64,000 bases of DNA from CAZAPO01 sp044841755 (GTDB taxonomy: Bacteria; Bacteroidota; Bacteroidia; Flavobacteriales; Flavobacteriaceae), in contig JAXOFM010000003.1 in NCBI GenBank assembly GCA_044841755.1, positions 1 through 64,000 on the forward strand. The letters are read 5' to 3'. The notes below the pieces were generated by a model. It was given only the letters and a program-made list of their open reading frames with translations, searched no databases and had not been told where the DNA came from. Of the stretch, positions 49,919 to 59,075 are shown piece after piece; within the stretch, counting starts at the first letter, position 1; the number at the start of each line of letters is the position of its first letter. Position numbers and translations under genes: made by a program.

Positions 49919-51184
49919 TTGAGAAAACTATCCCTCATAATTATTCAAGCAGTTTTCTTCGCTTTAGCGTTAAGTGCACAAGATAAAAAGGTACTTTTTA
50001 TAGGTAATAGCTATACGTTTATTGAAGATATTCCTAATATGTTTTATCAAGCTGCAAACTCTACAGGAGATAATATATTAGTAGATGCACAAACTGCAGG
50101 TAGTGCAACATTTGAATTTCACACAAACAGTGTAGATGTTACTAATAAGATAAATTCTAATGATTGGGATTATGTAGTCTTACAAGGTAGTAGCGTTGAA
50201 GTTGGGTTAACTGGTGATTATTTTAACAATAGTGTGGCTCCATTTGCTGCTGAATTATGCGAAACTGTTAGATATAATAATACATGCACTCAACCAGTTT
50301 TTTATAGAACCTGGGCTTGGGAATGGGGAATGTCAAATTCTGGGCCAACTTGTATTGCATATCCATGGATGTGTTATTACCATAGTATGGACGATGAGAT
50401 TGCTCAGAATTATCGAGTTTTAGCAGATGATAATGATGCTGTTATTTCACCGGTTGGTCAGGTTTGGAGATATATGAGAGATAATTTGGTTCCAGTTGAT
50501 TTGTATCATGAAGACCAATCTCACCAGTCGCTAGAAGGTGCTTATGCTTCCGCTTGTACTTTTTATACTACCATTTTAAGAAAAGACCCGACATTAATTA
50601 CTTATAATCCTGGTATTTCCGCATCTAAGGCTGAGGCCATACGTAATGCTGTAAAAGTTGTTGTGTATGATCAGCTTTCTTTTTGGAAGATAGATGAGTT
50701 CGATCCTAAAGCTGATTTTACTTTTAATGAACTAGGTAATGAAGTAACGTTTTTAAGCACCTCAGAGAATGGTGAAAGCTACTATTGGGATTTTGGTGAC
50801 TCTAATACTTCAACCCAAGAAAACCCTATTCATGTTTATGATGAGATAGGAGAGTATGCAGTAAGACTTACGGTGGAGAAATGTGGTATGTCTGACTCGT
50901 ATGAGATGAATGTTAATATAAATACACTAGGAACCAATAAGTTGAATTCAGACAAGATCAAGTTAATTCCTAACCCTTCAAGCAACATAATTACCTTAAA
51001 GGGTGTCAATTTTGATAGGATTCAATCTATTAAACTTTACAATTTAATGGGAAAGCAAATTCCATTAGATTATATGGAATCTAATTTAGTTTTTGATATT
51101 TCTTATCTAAGTAGTGGAGCTTATTTTATCAAGATAAAAACCATAGATAATAATACCTTTATTAAAAAGCTGATAAAGTCTTAA
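49919..51184 (+). CDS. SGNH-hydrolase-like secreted protein with PKD domain and T9SS type A tail
   Basis: A 421-residue protein that starts at TTG 49919: the signal peptide (MRKLSLIIIQAVFFALALSA-Q) begins exactly there and no ATG is available. The catalytic domain opens 'KKVLFIGNSYTFIEDIPNMF' (block I with the nucleophile Ser) and closes 'DLYHEDQSHQSLEGAYASA' (the Asp/His block), as in SGNH esterases. A PKD domain follows ('SYYWDFGDSNTSTQENPIHVYDEIGEYAVRLTV'). The end 'IKLIPNPSSNIITLKG ... GAYFIKIKTIDNNTFIKKLIKS' is a T9SS type A sorting domain. It is secreted by T9SS and probably deacylates a polymer or acts on an ester outside the cell. Confidence 0.8.
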   Translation: MRKLSLIIIQAVFFALALSAQDKKVLFIGNSYTFIEDIPNMFYQAANSTGDNILVDAQTAGSATFEFHTNSVDVTNKINSNDWDYVVLQGSSVEVGLTGDYFNNSVAPFAAELCETVRYNNTCTQPVFYRTWAWEWGMSNSGPTCIAYPWMCYYHSMDDEIAQNYRVLADDNDAVISPVGQVWRYMRDNLVPVDLYHEDQSHQSLEGAYASACTFYTTILRKDPTLITYNPGISASKAEAIRNAVKVVVYDQLSFWKIDEFDPKADFTFNELGNEVTFLSTSENGESYYWDFGDSNTSTQENPIHVYDEIGEYAVRLTVEKCGMSDSYEMNVNINTLGTNKLNSDKIKLIPNPSSNIITLKGVNFDRIQSIKLYNLMGKQIPLDYMESNLVFDISYLSSGAYFIKIKTIDNNTFIKKLIKS

Positions 51185-51309
51185 ATCCTTTAAACATTAG
51201 TCCTGATTTTTAATTATTCGGTCGACAAAAATTTGTTGTACGTAGAAATAAATATTCTTGTATATATTATTTCATTACTTTACAGCACATATAATTTCAG
51301 TTATAAAAG

Positions 51310-53217
51310 ATGAGTAATTATCATATCAAACATTTAGAAGAATATTTTCAGGTTTATAGGAAGTCAGTTAGGAACCCAGAAGTTTTTTGGGAAGAAATCG
51401 CAGAGGAACATTTTGTTTGGCGTAAACGATGGGATAATGTATTGAGCTGGGATTTTACAAAGCCTGAAGTAAAATGGTTTGAAGGTGCTCAATTAAATAT
51501 TACGGAGAACTGTATTGATAGACACTTGGCAACAAGAGGCGATAAAACTGCAATTCTGTTTGAACCAAATGATTCAAATGAGGAAGCTGAACACATCACT
51601 TACAATCAATTGTCAGAACGAGTTAACAAGTTTGCTAATGTTTTAAAATCTCAAGGAATCAAAAAGGGTGACCGTATTTGCATTTATCTTCCAATGATTC
51701 CTGAATTGGCAATTTCGGTGTTGGCTTGTGCGAGAATAGGGGCAATACATTCTGTGGTGTTTGCTGGTTTTTCTTCAACAGCTTTGGCAACACGAATTAA
51801 TGATAGTGATTGTAAAATGGTAATCACTAATGATGGCTCTTATCGAGGGTCAAAAACAATTGACCTAAAAGGAATTGTTGATGAAGCATTAAAGGAGTGT
51901 CCTTGTGTTGAGTCGGTTTTAGTAGCAAAGCGTATTCATTCAGATATTCATATGGAAGATGGTCGTGATAAATGGTTACAGCCTTTATTAGATGAGGCTT
52001 CTTCTGAATGTGAGGCTGAAACAATGAATGCAGAAGATCCTTTATTCATCTTATATACTTCTGGATCAACAGGGCAACCTAAAGGGATGGTGCATACAAC
52101 AGCTGGATATATGGTTTATACTGCATATACCTTTAAAAATGTATTCCAATACCGCGAGAATGATGTGTATTGGTGTACTGCAGATATTGGCTGGATTACA
52201 GGGCATAGCTATATAGTCTATGGTCCTTTAGCTAATGGAGCTACAACAGTAATGTTTGAAGGTGTGCCGACCTATCCAGATTGGGGAAGATTCTGGGAAG
52301 TAGTAGAAAAGCATAAAGTAAATCAATTCTATACTGCGCCAACTGCAATTAGAGCCTTGGCTAAAGAAAATTTAAACTGGGTAGAGAAGTATGACCTTTC
52401 TTCTTTAAAGGTTTTAGGAACCGTTGGTGAACCTATTAATGAAGAAGCGTGGCATTGGTATAATGATAATATAGGAAAGAAAAAAGCTCCAATCGTGGAT
52501 ACCTGGTGGCAAACGGAAACAGGAGGGATGTTAATCACACCAATTCCTTATGCAACACCAACAAAACCAACCTATGCGACTTTACCGTTTATTGGCGTAC
52601 AACCAGCTTTAATGGATGAAAACGGAAATGAAATTCATGGAAATCAGGTTGAAGGACGGTTATGTATTAAATTCCCTTGGCCATCAATGGCAAGAACTAT
52701 TTGGGGAAATCATCAACGTTATAGAGACACCTATTTCTCAGCATATGAGAACAAGTACTTTACAGGTGATGGAGCACTTCGTGATGAAGTAGGTTACTAT
52801 CGAATAACGGGTAGAGTTGATGATGTAATCATTGTTTCTGGTCATAACTTAGGAACGGCTCCAATTGAAGATGCTGTTAACGAGCATCCAGCTGTAGCAG
52901 AAAGTGCCATTGTTGGATTCCCACATGATATTAAAGGAAATGCATTATATGGTTATGTGATTTTAAAGGAAACAGGTGAGGGTCGTAACCATGATAATTT
53001 AAGAAAGGAAATCAATCAAATTATTACCGAACATATTGGTCCGATTGCCAAGTTAGATAAGATTCAATTTACGGAAGGATTACCAAAAACTCGCTCAGGA
53101 AAAATAATGCGTAGAATTCTTCGAAAAATTGCTAGTAAAGACACTTCTAATTTAGGAGATACAAGTACTTTGCTGAATCCTGAGGTTGTTCAAAGTATTA
53201 TGGATAATGCGCTTTAA
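51310..53217 (+). CDS. acs: Acetyl-CoA synthetase
   Basis: A 635-residue protein of normal length for AMP-forming acetate:CoA ligase. Motifs: 'LYTSGSTGQPKGMVHT' (A3 loop), 'TWWQTETGGMLITPIPYATPTKP' (A5), 'YFTGDGALRDEVGYYRITGRVDDVIIVSGHNLGTA' and the C-terminal 'GLPKTRSGKIMRRILRK' with the acyl-adenylate Lys, the site of regulation by acetylation in this family. It turns acetate, ATP and CoA into acetyl-CoA. It is preceded by the DUF4212/SSS symporter, which fits acetate use. Confidence 0.96.
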   Translation: MSNYHIKHLEEYFQVYRKSVRNPEVFWEEIAEEHFVWRKRWDNVLSWDFTKPEVKWFEGAQLNITENCIDRHLATRGDKTAILFEPNDSNEEAEHITYNQLSERVNKFANVLKSQGIKKGDRICIYLPMIPELAISVLACARIGAIHSVVFAGFSSTALATRINDSDCKMVITNDGSYRGSKTIDLKGIVDEALKECPCVESVLVAKRIHSDIHMEDGRDKWLQPLLDEASSECEAETMNAEDPLFILYTSGSTGQPKGMVHTTAGYMVYTAYTFKNVFQYRENDVYWCTADIGWITGHSYIVYGPLANGATTVMFEGVPTYPDWGRFWEVVEKHKVNQFYTAPTAIRALAKENLNWVEKYDLSSLKVLGTVGEPINEEAWHWYNDNIGKKKAPIVDTWWQTETGGMLITPIPYATPTKPTYATLPFIGVQPALMDENGNEIHGNQVEGRLCIKFPWPSMARTIWGNHQRYRDTYFSAYENKYFTGDGALRDEVGYYRITGRVDDVIIVSGHNLGTAPIEDAVNEHPAVAESAIVGFPHDIKGNALYGYVILKETGEGRNHDNLRKEINQIITEHIGPIAKLDKIQFTEGLPKTRSGKIMRRILRKIASKDTSNLGDTSTLLNPEVVQSIMDNAL

Positions 53218-53386
53218 AAATATTTGCTACTACTTCAATTTACAGAAGTCGTAAGGCTGTCAATGTATTTATTTGATTATCAGTTAGTTTAAATATTTTT
53301 TTAGTTGTTGAACATCATAACTTTTTTGCAATAAAAATCGATGTTTTCTTCTTCCAATGTATTTTCGCTTGCATATAAAATAGAAC

Positions 53387-54787
53387 ATGAAAAGCACATT
53401 ATTTGATAAGGTTTGGGATTCGCATGTGGTTCGTAAAATTGAAGATGGACCAGATGTATTCTTTATTGACCGTCATTTTATTCACGAAGTTACTAGTCCA
53501 GTAGCTTTTGTAGGATTAAAAAATAGAGATATCGGAGTTATGTATCCAGAGCGTACTTTTGCTACTGCAGATCATAATACTCCAACAATCAATCAACATT
53601 TACCAGTTGAAGATCCATTATCTGCAAATCAATTAGCAGCGTTAGAACGTAATGCAGCGGAATATGGAATATTGCATTGGGGACTTGGGGATGAAAACAA
53701 TGGAATTGTACACATTGTAGGTCCTGAAAACGGAATTACCCTTCCTGGAGCTACCATAGTTTGTGGTGATTCTCATACTTCAACACATGGTGCTTTTGGT
53801 GCAATTGCCTTTGGTATTGGTACTTCGGAGGTGGAGATGGTATTGTCATCACAGTGTATCATGCAGCCAAAACCAAAAAAGATGCGTATTAATGTAAACG
53901 GCAAGCTGGGAGCTGGAGTTACGCCTAAAGATGTGGCTCTTTATATTATTTCTCAGCAAACTACTTCAGGAGCTACAGGTTATTTTGTAGAGTATGCTGG
54001 AGAAGTATTTGAAGATATGTCTATGGAAGGGAGAATGACGGTATGTAACCTTTCTATTGAAATGGGAGCACGTGGAGGCATGATTGCTCCAGATGAAAAG
54101 ACTTTTGACTATATAAAGGGACGTCGTTTTGCTCCTAAAGGAGAAGAATGGGATAAAGCTTTAGCGTATTGGAAAACGTTGAAGACTGATGAAGGAGCTG
54201 AGTTTGACGTTGAATTCAATTATGATGCAGCTGATATAGAACCAATGATCACCTATGGTACGAATCCGGGAATGGGAATAGGAGTAACCAAATGTATTCC
54301 GAATGCTGAAGATGTAGAAGGAGGAGAGGCTACTTATAAGAAGTCATTAGGTTATATGCAATTCAATGAAGGAGACGATATGATTGGTAAGGAAGTTGAC
54401 TTCGTGTTTTTAGGATCTTGTACCAATGGTCGTATTGAAGACTTTAGAGCATTCTGTTCAATTGTAGAAGGTCGTAAAAAGGCAGATAACATAACTGCTT
54501 GGTTGGTTCCAGGTTCGCATAAAGTAGTAGATCAGATAAAAGCAGAAGGACTAGATAAAATAATTGAAGAATCAGGTTTTATGCTTAGAGAACCAGGTTG
54601 TTCAGCTTGTTTAGCAATGAATGACGATAAGGTGCCTGCAGGAAAGCTTGCAGTTTCTACATCAAACAGAAATTTTGAAGGCCGTCAGGGACCAGGTTCA
54701 AGAACTTTATTAGCCTCACCATTAGTAGCAGCAGCAACAGCTGTAGAAGGAGTAGTTACAGATCCAAGAACATTAATTAACGCTTAA
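53387..54787 (+). CDS. leuC: 3-isopropylmalate dehydratase large subunit
   Basis: A 466-residue aconitase-family protein with the [4Fe-4S] cysteines in 'FLGSCTNGRIEDF' and 'EPGCSACLAMNDDKV' and the substrate region 'ICGDSHTSTHGAFG'-like 'VCGDSHTSTHGAFGAIAFGIGTSEVE'. It isomerises 2-isopropylmalate to 3-isopropylmalate with LeuD. First gene of leuCDAB, with only 10 bases to leuD. The 169 bases before it may carry a leader, but I see no Leu-rich peptide or attenuator hairpin. Confidence 0.97.
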   Translation: MKSTLFDKVWDSHVVRKIEDGPDVFFIDRHFIHEVTSPVAFVGLKNRDIGVMYPERTFATADHNTPTINQHLPVEDPLSANQLAALERNAAEYGILHWGLGDENNGIVHIVGPENGITLPGATIVCGDSHTSTHGAFGAIAFGIGTSEVEMVLSSQCIMQPKPKKMRINVNGKLGAGVTPKDVALYIISQQTTSGATGYFVEYAGEVFEDMSMEGRMTVCNLSIEMGARGGMIAPDEKTFDYIKGRRFAPKGEEWDKALAYWKTLKTDEGAEFDVEFNYDAADIEPMITYGTNPGMGIGVTKCIPNAEDVEGGEATYKKSLGYMQFNEGDDMIGKEVDFVFLGSCTNGRIEDFRAFCSIVEGRKKADNITAWLVPGSHKVVDQIKAEGLDKIIEESGFMLREPGCSACLAMNDDKVPAGKLAVSTSNRNFEGRQGPGSRTLLASPLVAAATAVEGVVTDPRTLINA

Positions 54788-54797
54788 AAAGAGACAA

Positions 54798-55397
54798 ATG
54801 GCTTACGATAAATTTGAAGTATTAACGAGTACAGCTTATCCATTACCAATTGAGAATGTGGATACTGACCAAATTATTCCAGCTCGTTTCTTAAAAGCGA
54901 CGGAGCGTAAAGGATTTGGTGATAACTTATTTAGAGATTGGAGATATGACGCTGAAGGAAATTTAAAGACTGATTTCCCATTGAACGATTCAAAGTATGC
55001 TGGATCTAAGATATTAGTTGCGGGTAAGAACTTTGGTTCTGGCTCCTCTAGAGAACACGCTGCATGGTCTGTTTATGATTTCGGATTACGTTGTGTAATC
55101 TCTTCATTCTTTGCAGATATCTTTAGAAATAACTGTTTAAATATTGGTGTGCTACCTGTTCAGGTGTCCGCTGAATTTGCACAAAAACTTTTTGATGCTA
55201 TTGATGCAGATCCAAAAGCTGAGATTAATGTAGATCTTCCCAACCAAACAGTTACGTTAGTATCAACTGGAGAATCAGAATCTTTTCAGATAAACGGTTA
55301 CAAAAAAGGAAATATGCTTAACGGATTTGATGATATTGACTACTTACAAAACATCAAAGAAGAGATTGCAGAGTTTTCAACTACAAGACCTTTTTAA
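54798..55397 (+). CDS. leuD: 3-isopropylmalate dehydratase small subunit
   Basis: A 199-residue swivel-domain subunit with 'VDTDQIIPARFLKATERKGFG' and 'KNFGSGSSREHAAWSVYDFGLRCVISSFFADIFRNNCLNIGVLPV'. It completes the LeuC active site. Normal length; 10 bases after leuC and 15 before the next gene. Confidence 0.97.
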   Translation: MAYDKFEVLTSTAYPLPIENVDTDQIIPARFLKATERKGFGDNLFRDWRYDAEGNLKTDFPLNDSKYAGSKILVAGKNFGSGSSREHAAWSVYDFGLRCVISSFFADIFRNNCLNIGVLPVQVSAEFAQKLFDAIDADPKAEINVDLPNQTVTLVSTGESESFQINGYKKGNMLNGFDDIDYLQNIKEEIAEFSTTRPF

Positions 55398-55412
55398 AAC
55401 ATACCCAAGACC

Positions 55413-56933
55413 ATGGCAAAACGTAGAATTGAGATCATGGATACGACTCTTCGAGATGGTGAACAAACCTCTGGAGTGTCTTTTTCAGTTTCTGAAAAAC
55501 TTACTATTGCTAAGCTATTACTAGAAGAACTAAAAGTCGATAGAATTGAAATTGCATCTGCCAGAGTATCCGAAGGAGAATTAGAAGCTGTTAAAAAAGT
55601 AACTTCTTGGGCTTCAGAAAATAGTTTAATTGATCGTATTGAGGTGCTTACTTTTATTGATAGAGGAAAGTCCATCAATTGGATGCTGGAAGCTGGAGCA
55701 AAAGTTCAGAATTTATTAACGAAAGGTTCTTTAAATCATTTAACACATCAATTAAAGCAAACTCCAGAACAACATTTTAAAGCTATTAATAAAGTTGTTG
55801 AGTTAGGATTAGATCACGGAATAAAGACCAATGTTTATCTTGAAGATTGGAGTAACGGAATGCGAAATTCAAAAGAATACGTATTTCAATATCTAGACTT
55901 TTTAGCTACTCAAAACATAGAACGTGTAATGTTGCCTGATACTTTGGGAGTACTAACTCCACAAGAGGCAGGAACATTCATTAAAGAGGTAAGGGAGCGA
56001 TATCCAGATTTCCATATAGATTTTCATGCCCATAACGATTATGACTTGAGTGTTGCTAATGTTATGGAAGCTACCAAATCTGGAGCTGACGGATTGCATC
56101 TTACTATTAATGGAATGGGAGAACGTGCAGGAAATGCACCATTGGCAAGTGCAATGGCTGTGTTGAGAGATTTTCTTCCAGAGGTAAAATTTGATGTTAA
56201 GGAGTCTTCTTTAAACAAAGTAAGTAAGTTGGTAGAAACCTTTTCTGGTTTCAGAATCCCTGTGAATAAACCAATAGTTGGAGCTAATGTATTTACCCAA
56301 ACTGCTGGAATTCATGCAGATGGTGACAATAAGAATAATCTTTATTTTAATGATCTCTTACCCGAGCGTTTCGGTAGAAAACGTAAGTATGCTTTAGGAA
56401 AAACTTCAGGGAAAGCCAATATTCAGAAGAATTTACAAGATTTAGGAATTCAACTTAATGACGATGAATTAGCTAAAGTCACTCAGCGAATCATTGAATT
56501 AGGAGATAAAAAGGAAGTAGTTTCTCAAGAAGACTTACCATACATCATCTCTGATGTTTTAGATAGTGATACCATTGAAAAGCGTGTGGTTGTTGAGAAT
56601 TATGTACTTGGTCATGCTAAAGGGTTAAAGCCATCAACTACTTTGAAATTAAAGGTTGAGGGAGTAGAGTATGAAGCACATGCACAAGGTGATGGTCAGT
56701 TTGATGCTTTTATGAATGCATTGTCTAGGTTGTATAAGCAGCACAGTAAAAAGGATTTACCTAAGTTAATAGATTATGCGGTAAGAATTCCTCCTGGAAG
56801 TAATTCCGACGCGCTTTGTGAAACTATTATCACTTGGAAGAGTGAAGAAAAAGAGTTTGTTACCAGAGGGTTAGACTCAGATCAAACTGTGTCGGCCATT
56901 AAGGCAACAGAAAAAATGTTGAATATTATTTAA
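55413..56933 (+). CDS. leuA: 2-isopropylmalate synthase (LeuA-type; citramalate synthase-like possible)
   Basis: A 506-residue protein with the HMGL-like TIM barrel: 'IMDTTLRDGEQTSGVSFSVSEKL' (catalytic Asp and metal ligand), 'DFHAHNDYDLSVANVMEA' (HxH-type metal site), 'NGMGERAGNAPLAS', and a C-terminal LeuA regulatory domain (about 375-505) for feedback binding. It condenses acetyl-CoA with 2-oxoisovalerate at the branch point to leucine. The barrel also resembles citramalate synthases, which use pyruvate; its place between leuD and leuB favours LeuA. Fifteen bases after leuD, 11 before leuB. Confidence 0.85.
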   Translation: MAKRRIEIMDTTLRDGEQTSGVSFSVSEKLTIAKLLLEELKVDRIEIASARVSEGELEAVKKVTSWASENSLIDRIEVLTFIDRGKSINWMLEAGAKVQNLLTKGSLNHLTHQLKQTPEQHFKAINKVVELGLDHGIKTNVYLEDWSNGMRNSKEYVFQYLDFLATQNIERVMLPDTLGVLTPQEAGTFIKEVRERYPDFHIDFHAHNDYDLSVANVMEATKSGADGLHLTINGMGERAGNAPLASAMAVLRDFLPEVKFDVKESSLNKVSKLVETFSGFRIPVNKPIVGANVFTQTAGIHADGDNKNNLYFNDLLPERFGRKRKYALGKTSGKANIQKNLQDLGIQLNDDELAKVTQRIIELGDKKEVVSQEDLPYIISDVLDSDTIEKRVVVENYVLGHAKGLKPSTTLKLKVEGVEYEAHAQGDGQFDAFMNALSRLYKQHSKKDLPKLIDYAVRIPPGSNSDALCETIITWKSEEKEFVTRGLDSDQTVSAIKATEKMLNII

Positions 56934-56944
56934 ACAAAAAATAA

Positions 56945-58003
56945 ATGAACTTAAAGATCGCTTTATTAGCGGGAGACGGAATAGGACCTGAAATCATTGA
57001 TCAGGCAGTAAAAGTATCAGATGCAGTAGCTGAGAAATTCGGACATAATATTACTTGGACGCCTGCACTTACAGGAGCAGCAGCAATTGATGCCGTTGGT
57101 GAACCTTATCCAGATGAAACACATGAGGTTTGTACAAATGCTGATGCAGTATTGTTTGGAGCTATTGGTCACCCAAAATTTGATAATGATCCATCTGCGA
57201 AGGTACGTCCTGAGCAAGGGTTGTTGAAAATGCGTAAGAAACTTGGGCTATTTGCTAATGTACGACCAACATTTACATTTCCATCTTTGTTAGATAAATC
57301 ACCTTTAAAAAGAGATAGAGTAGAAGGTACCGATTTAGTATTTTTAAGAGAGTTGACTGGTGGAATCTACTTTGGTGAAAAAGGTAGATTAGATGAAGGA
57401 GAAACTGCCTACGATAATTGTATCTATACAAGAGCAGAAGTGCAACGTCTTGCTAAACGTGGTTTTGAATTAGCAATGTCTAGAAACAAGAAATTATGCT
57501 GTGTTGATAAGGCTAACGTACTCGAAACTTCACGTTTATGGAGAGAAACAGTGCAAGCTATGGAGAAAGATTATCCAGAAGTTGAGGTGTCTTATGAGTT
57601 TGTTGATGCTGTTGCTATGCGATTAATACAATGGCCAAATGCTTATGATGTATTAATTACTGAAAACTTATTTGGAGATATTCTTACGGATGAAGCTTCA
57701 GTAATTTCAGGATCTATGGGATTAATGCCATCGGCTTCTATGGGAGAGAATATTTCTTTATATGAGCCAATTCACGGATCATATCCGCAAGCGGCTGGAA
57801 AAGATATTGCAAATCCATTAGCTACTATATTATCTGCGGCTATGATGTTTGAAACTTCATTCGGGTTAAAAGAAGAAGCTGAAGCTATTAGAGCAGTAGT
57901 GAATAGATCACTTGCTGAAGGTGTTGTAACCGAAGATCTTGCCGAAAATGCAAAGGCTTATAAAACTTCTGAAGTAGGTGATTGGTTGGCAGCTAATATT
58001 TAA
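56945..58003 (+). CDS. leuB: 3-isopropylmalate dehydrogenase
   Basis: A 352-residue protein of normal length with 'ALLAGDGIGPEII', 'ELTGGIYFGEKGR', 'VDKANVLETSRLWRE' and 'ITENLFGDILTDEASVISGSMGLMPSASMG', the substrate, metal and NAD residues of IPMDH. It oxidises and decarboxylates 3-isopropylmalate to 2-oxoisocaproate. Last gene of the operon, with a terminator 23 bases after the stop. Confidence 0.97.
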   Translation: MNLKIALLAGDGIGPEIIDQAVKVSDAVAEKFGHNITWTPALTGAAAIDAVGEPYPDETHEVCTNADAVLFGAIGHPKFDNDPSAKVRPEQGLLKMRKKLGLFANVRPTFTFPSLLDKSPLKRDRVEGTDLVFLRELTGGIYFGEKGRLDEGETAYDNCIYTRAEVQRLAKRGFELAMSRNKKLCCVDKANVLETSRLWRETVQAMEKDYPEVEVSYEFVDAVAMRLIQWPNAYDVLITENLFGDILTDEASVISGSMGLMPSASMGENISLYEPIHGSYPQAAGKDIANPLATILSAAMMFETSFGLKEEAEAIRAVVNRSLAEGVVTEDLAENAKAYKTSEVGDWLAANI

Positions 58004-58025
58004 AACACTTAGTACATAATAACTT

Positions 58026-58052
58026 AAAGCACATCAATTTGATGTGCTTTTT
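58026..58052 (+). terminator. Terminator of the leu operon
   Basis: Inverted repeat AAAGCACATCAA / TTGATGTGCTTT followed by two more T's, 23 bases after the leuB stop. Confidence 0.85.
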
Positions 58053-58115
58053 ATTAATTATTTTAGCGTTAATAATTTCTTTACCAAATTTCATATTTAA
58101 TATAGAGTTTATAAT

Positions 58116-58520
58116 ATGTCTAGAATAAGAATGTTCATTATTAAGATATTACATTTGAAGGTTTTAAGCCTTATAATATTATTAATTAGTTGTAAGTCTA
58201 CAATAAAATCTCCAATTAATCTCGTTAATAAAACTTTGGAATATCAGTATCATGAAAATATTTATCATCTTACTTTTGATACAGATTCGACTTTGCATTG
58301 GGAGGCAATAACTGGACACGAAAAGGGATTAACAGGTAACGAAACATATATTTCTGAATGGGTAGACGACCATAAATTGTTTATTACTTGGGGTGAAGAG
58401 AGTGGTACTGGAGTTAGTCAAATACTAGATTTTAATGCTGGCAAAGTATACAATCATTTATTGTTTGATAGAGATACATACGCTGGTATTGGAACAATCA
58501 AGGTTTTGAGCGAGGACTAA
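58116..58520 (+). CDS. Small lipoprotein, MoaF/calycin-like
   Basis: A 134-residue protein with a long leader ending in a possible lipobox ('LIILLISC', Cys26). The mature part is a run of beta strands, 'LEYQYHENIYHLTFDTDSTLHWEAITGHEKGLTGNETYISEWVDDHKLFITWGEESGTGVSQILDFNAGKVYNHLLF', similar in pattern to MoaF/phenolic-acid-decarboxylase-like eight-stranded barrels that bind small molecules. The family call rests on pattern only. It is convergent with the small subunit gene of the GMC oxidoreductase. Confidence 0.5.
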   Translation: MSRIRMFIIKILHLKVLSLIILLISCKSTIKSPINLVNKTLEYQYHENIYHLTFDTDSTLHWEAITGHEKGLTGNETYISEWVDDHKLFITWGEESGTGVSQILDFNAGKVYNHLLFDRDTYAGIGTIKVLSED

Positions 58521-58534
58521 ATAAATGTTGAGTA

Positions 58535-59074
58535 TTAGGACATTGACCATGTTTTGCCTCCGTACTTATTTATTGGAATACAGCCTTCATATTCTCCAGG
58601 AATAGGGTCATGGTTCAGACATTGTGTTGCACCAATTTCTGAAGTAAAGAATCCAAGTAAAGACATACTTCGCATTGTTTTAAAAAATGAATTGTCCGAC
58701 TGTTGTGCTAAGTTGCTCACAATGTTAACTCGTTTATCAATGTTGAGATCATCAAATTTTTGATTCTGTAAATTTTTCAATCCATTTCTAACAGCTTGTT
58801 GCTCATCTTTATTAAAATAACCGTTTAACATCTCATCAATAAACCGATGAACCATTGCCTCTTTAGCACCTGGTGTATCTGTTGATGGAATTAAGATATC
58901 GACAAAATTAGCGGAAGTAACGGCTTCTTTTTTAGTCAAAAACTTAGGTATCCAATCTTCATTTGTTGGAGCTTCACAGCCACTTAACACGCCAATCCAT
59001 AATGATGAGCTTAACATGCCACCAATCATTACAGATGTTTTTTCAAGTGCTTTTCTTCTGCTAATATTTTCCAT
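58535..59074 (-). CDS. Gluconate 2-dehydrogenase subunit 3-family protein
   Basis: A 179-residue protein from the ATG at 59074; the longer frame to 59110 runs into the end of the GMC gene and puts 12 residues before the Tat-like signal, so it is not used. The N-terminus 'ENISRRKALEKTSVMIGGMLSSSLWIGVLSGC' carries twin arginines and a possible lipobox. The remainder fits the DUF1800-like small subunit that chaperones and co-exports FAD-dependent GMC sugar dehydrogenases. It starts one base after the GMC stop. Confidence 0.85.
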   Translation of the reverse strand: MENISRRKALEKTSVMIGGMLSSSLWIGVLSGCEAPTNEDWIPKFLTKKEAVTSANFVDILIPSTDTPGAKEAMVHRFIDEMLNGYFNKDEQQAVRNGLKNLQNQKFDDLNIDKRVNIVSNLAQQSDNSFFKTMRSMSLLGFFTSEIGATQCLNHDPIPGEYEGCIPINKYGGKTWSMS

Positions 59075-59075
59075 A

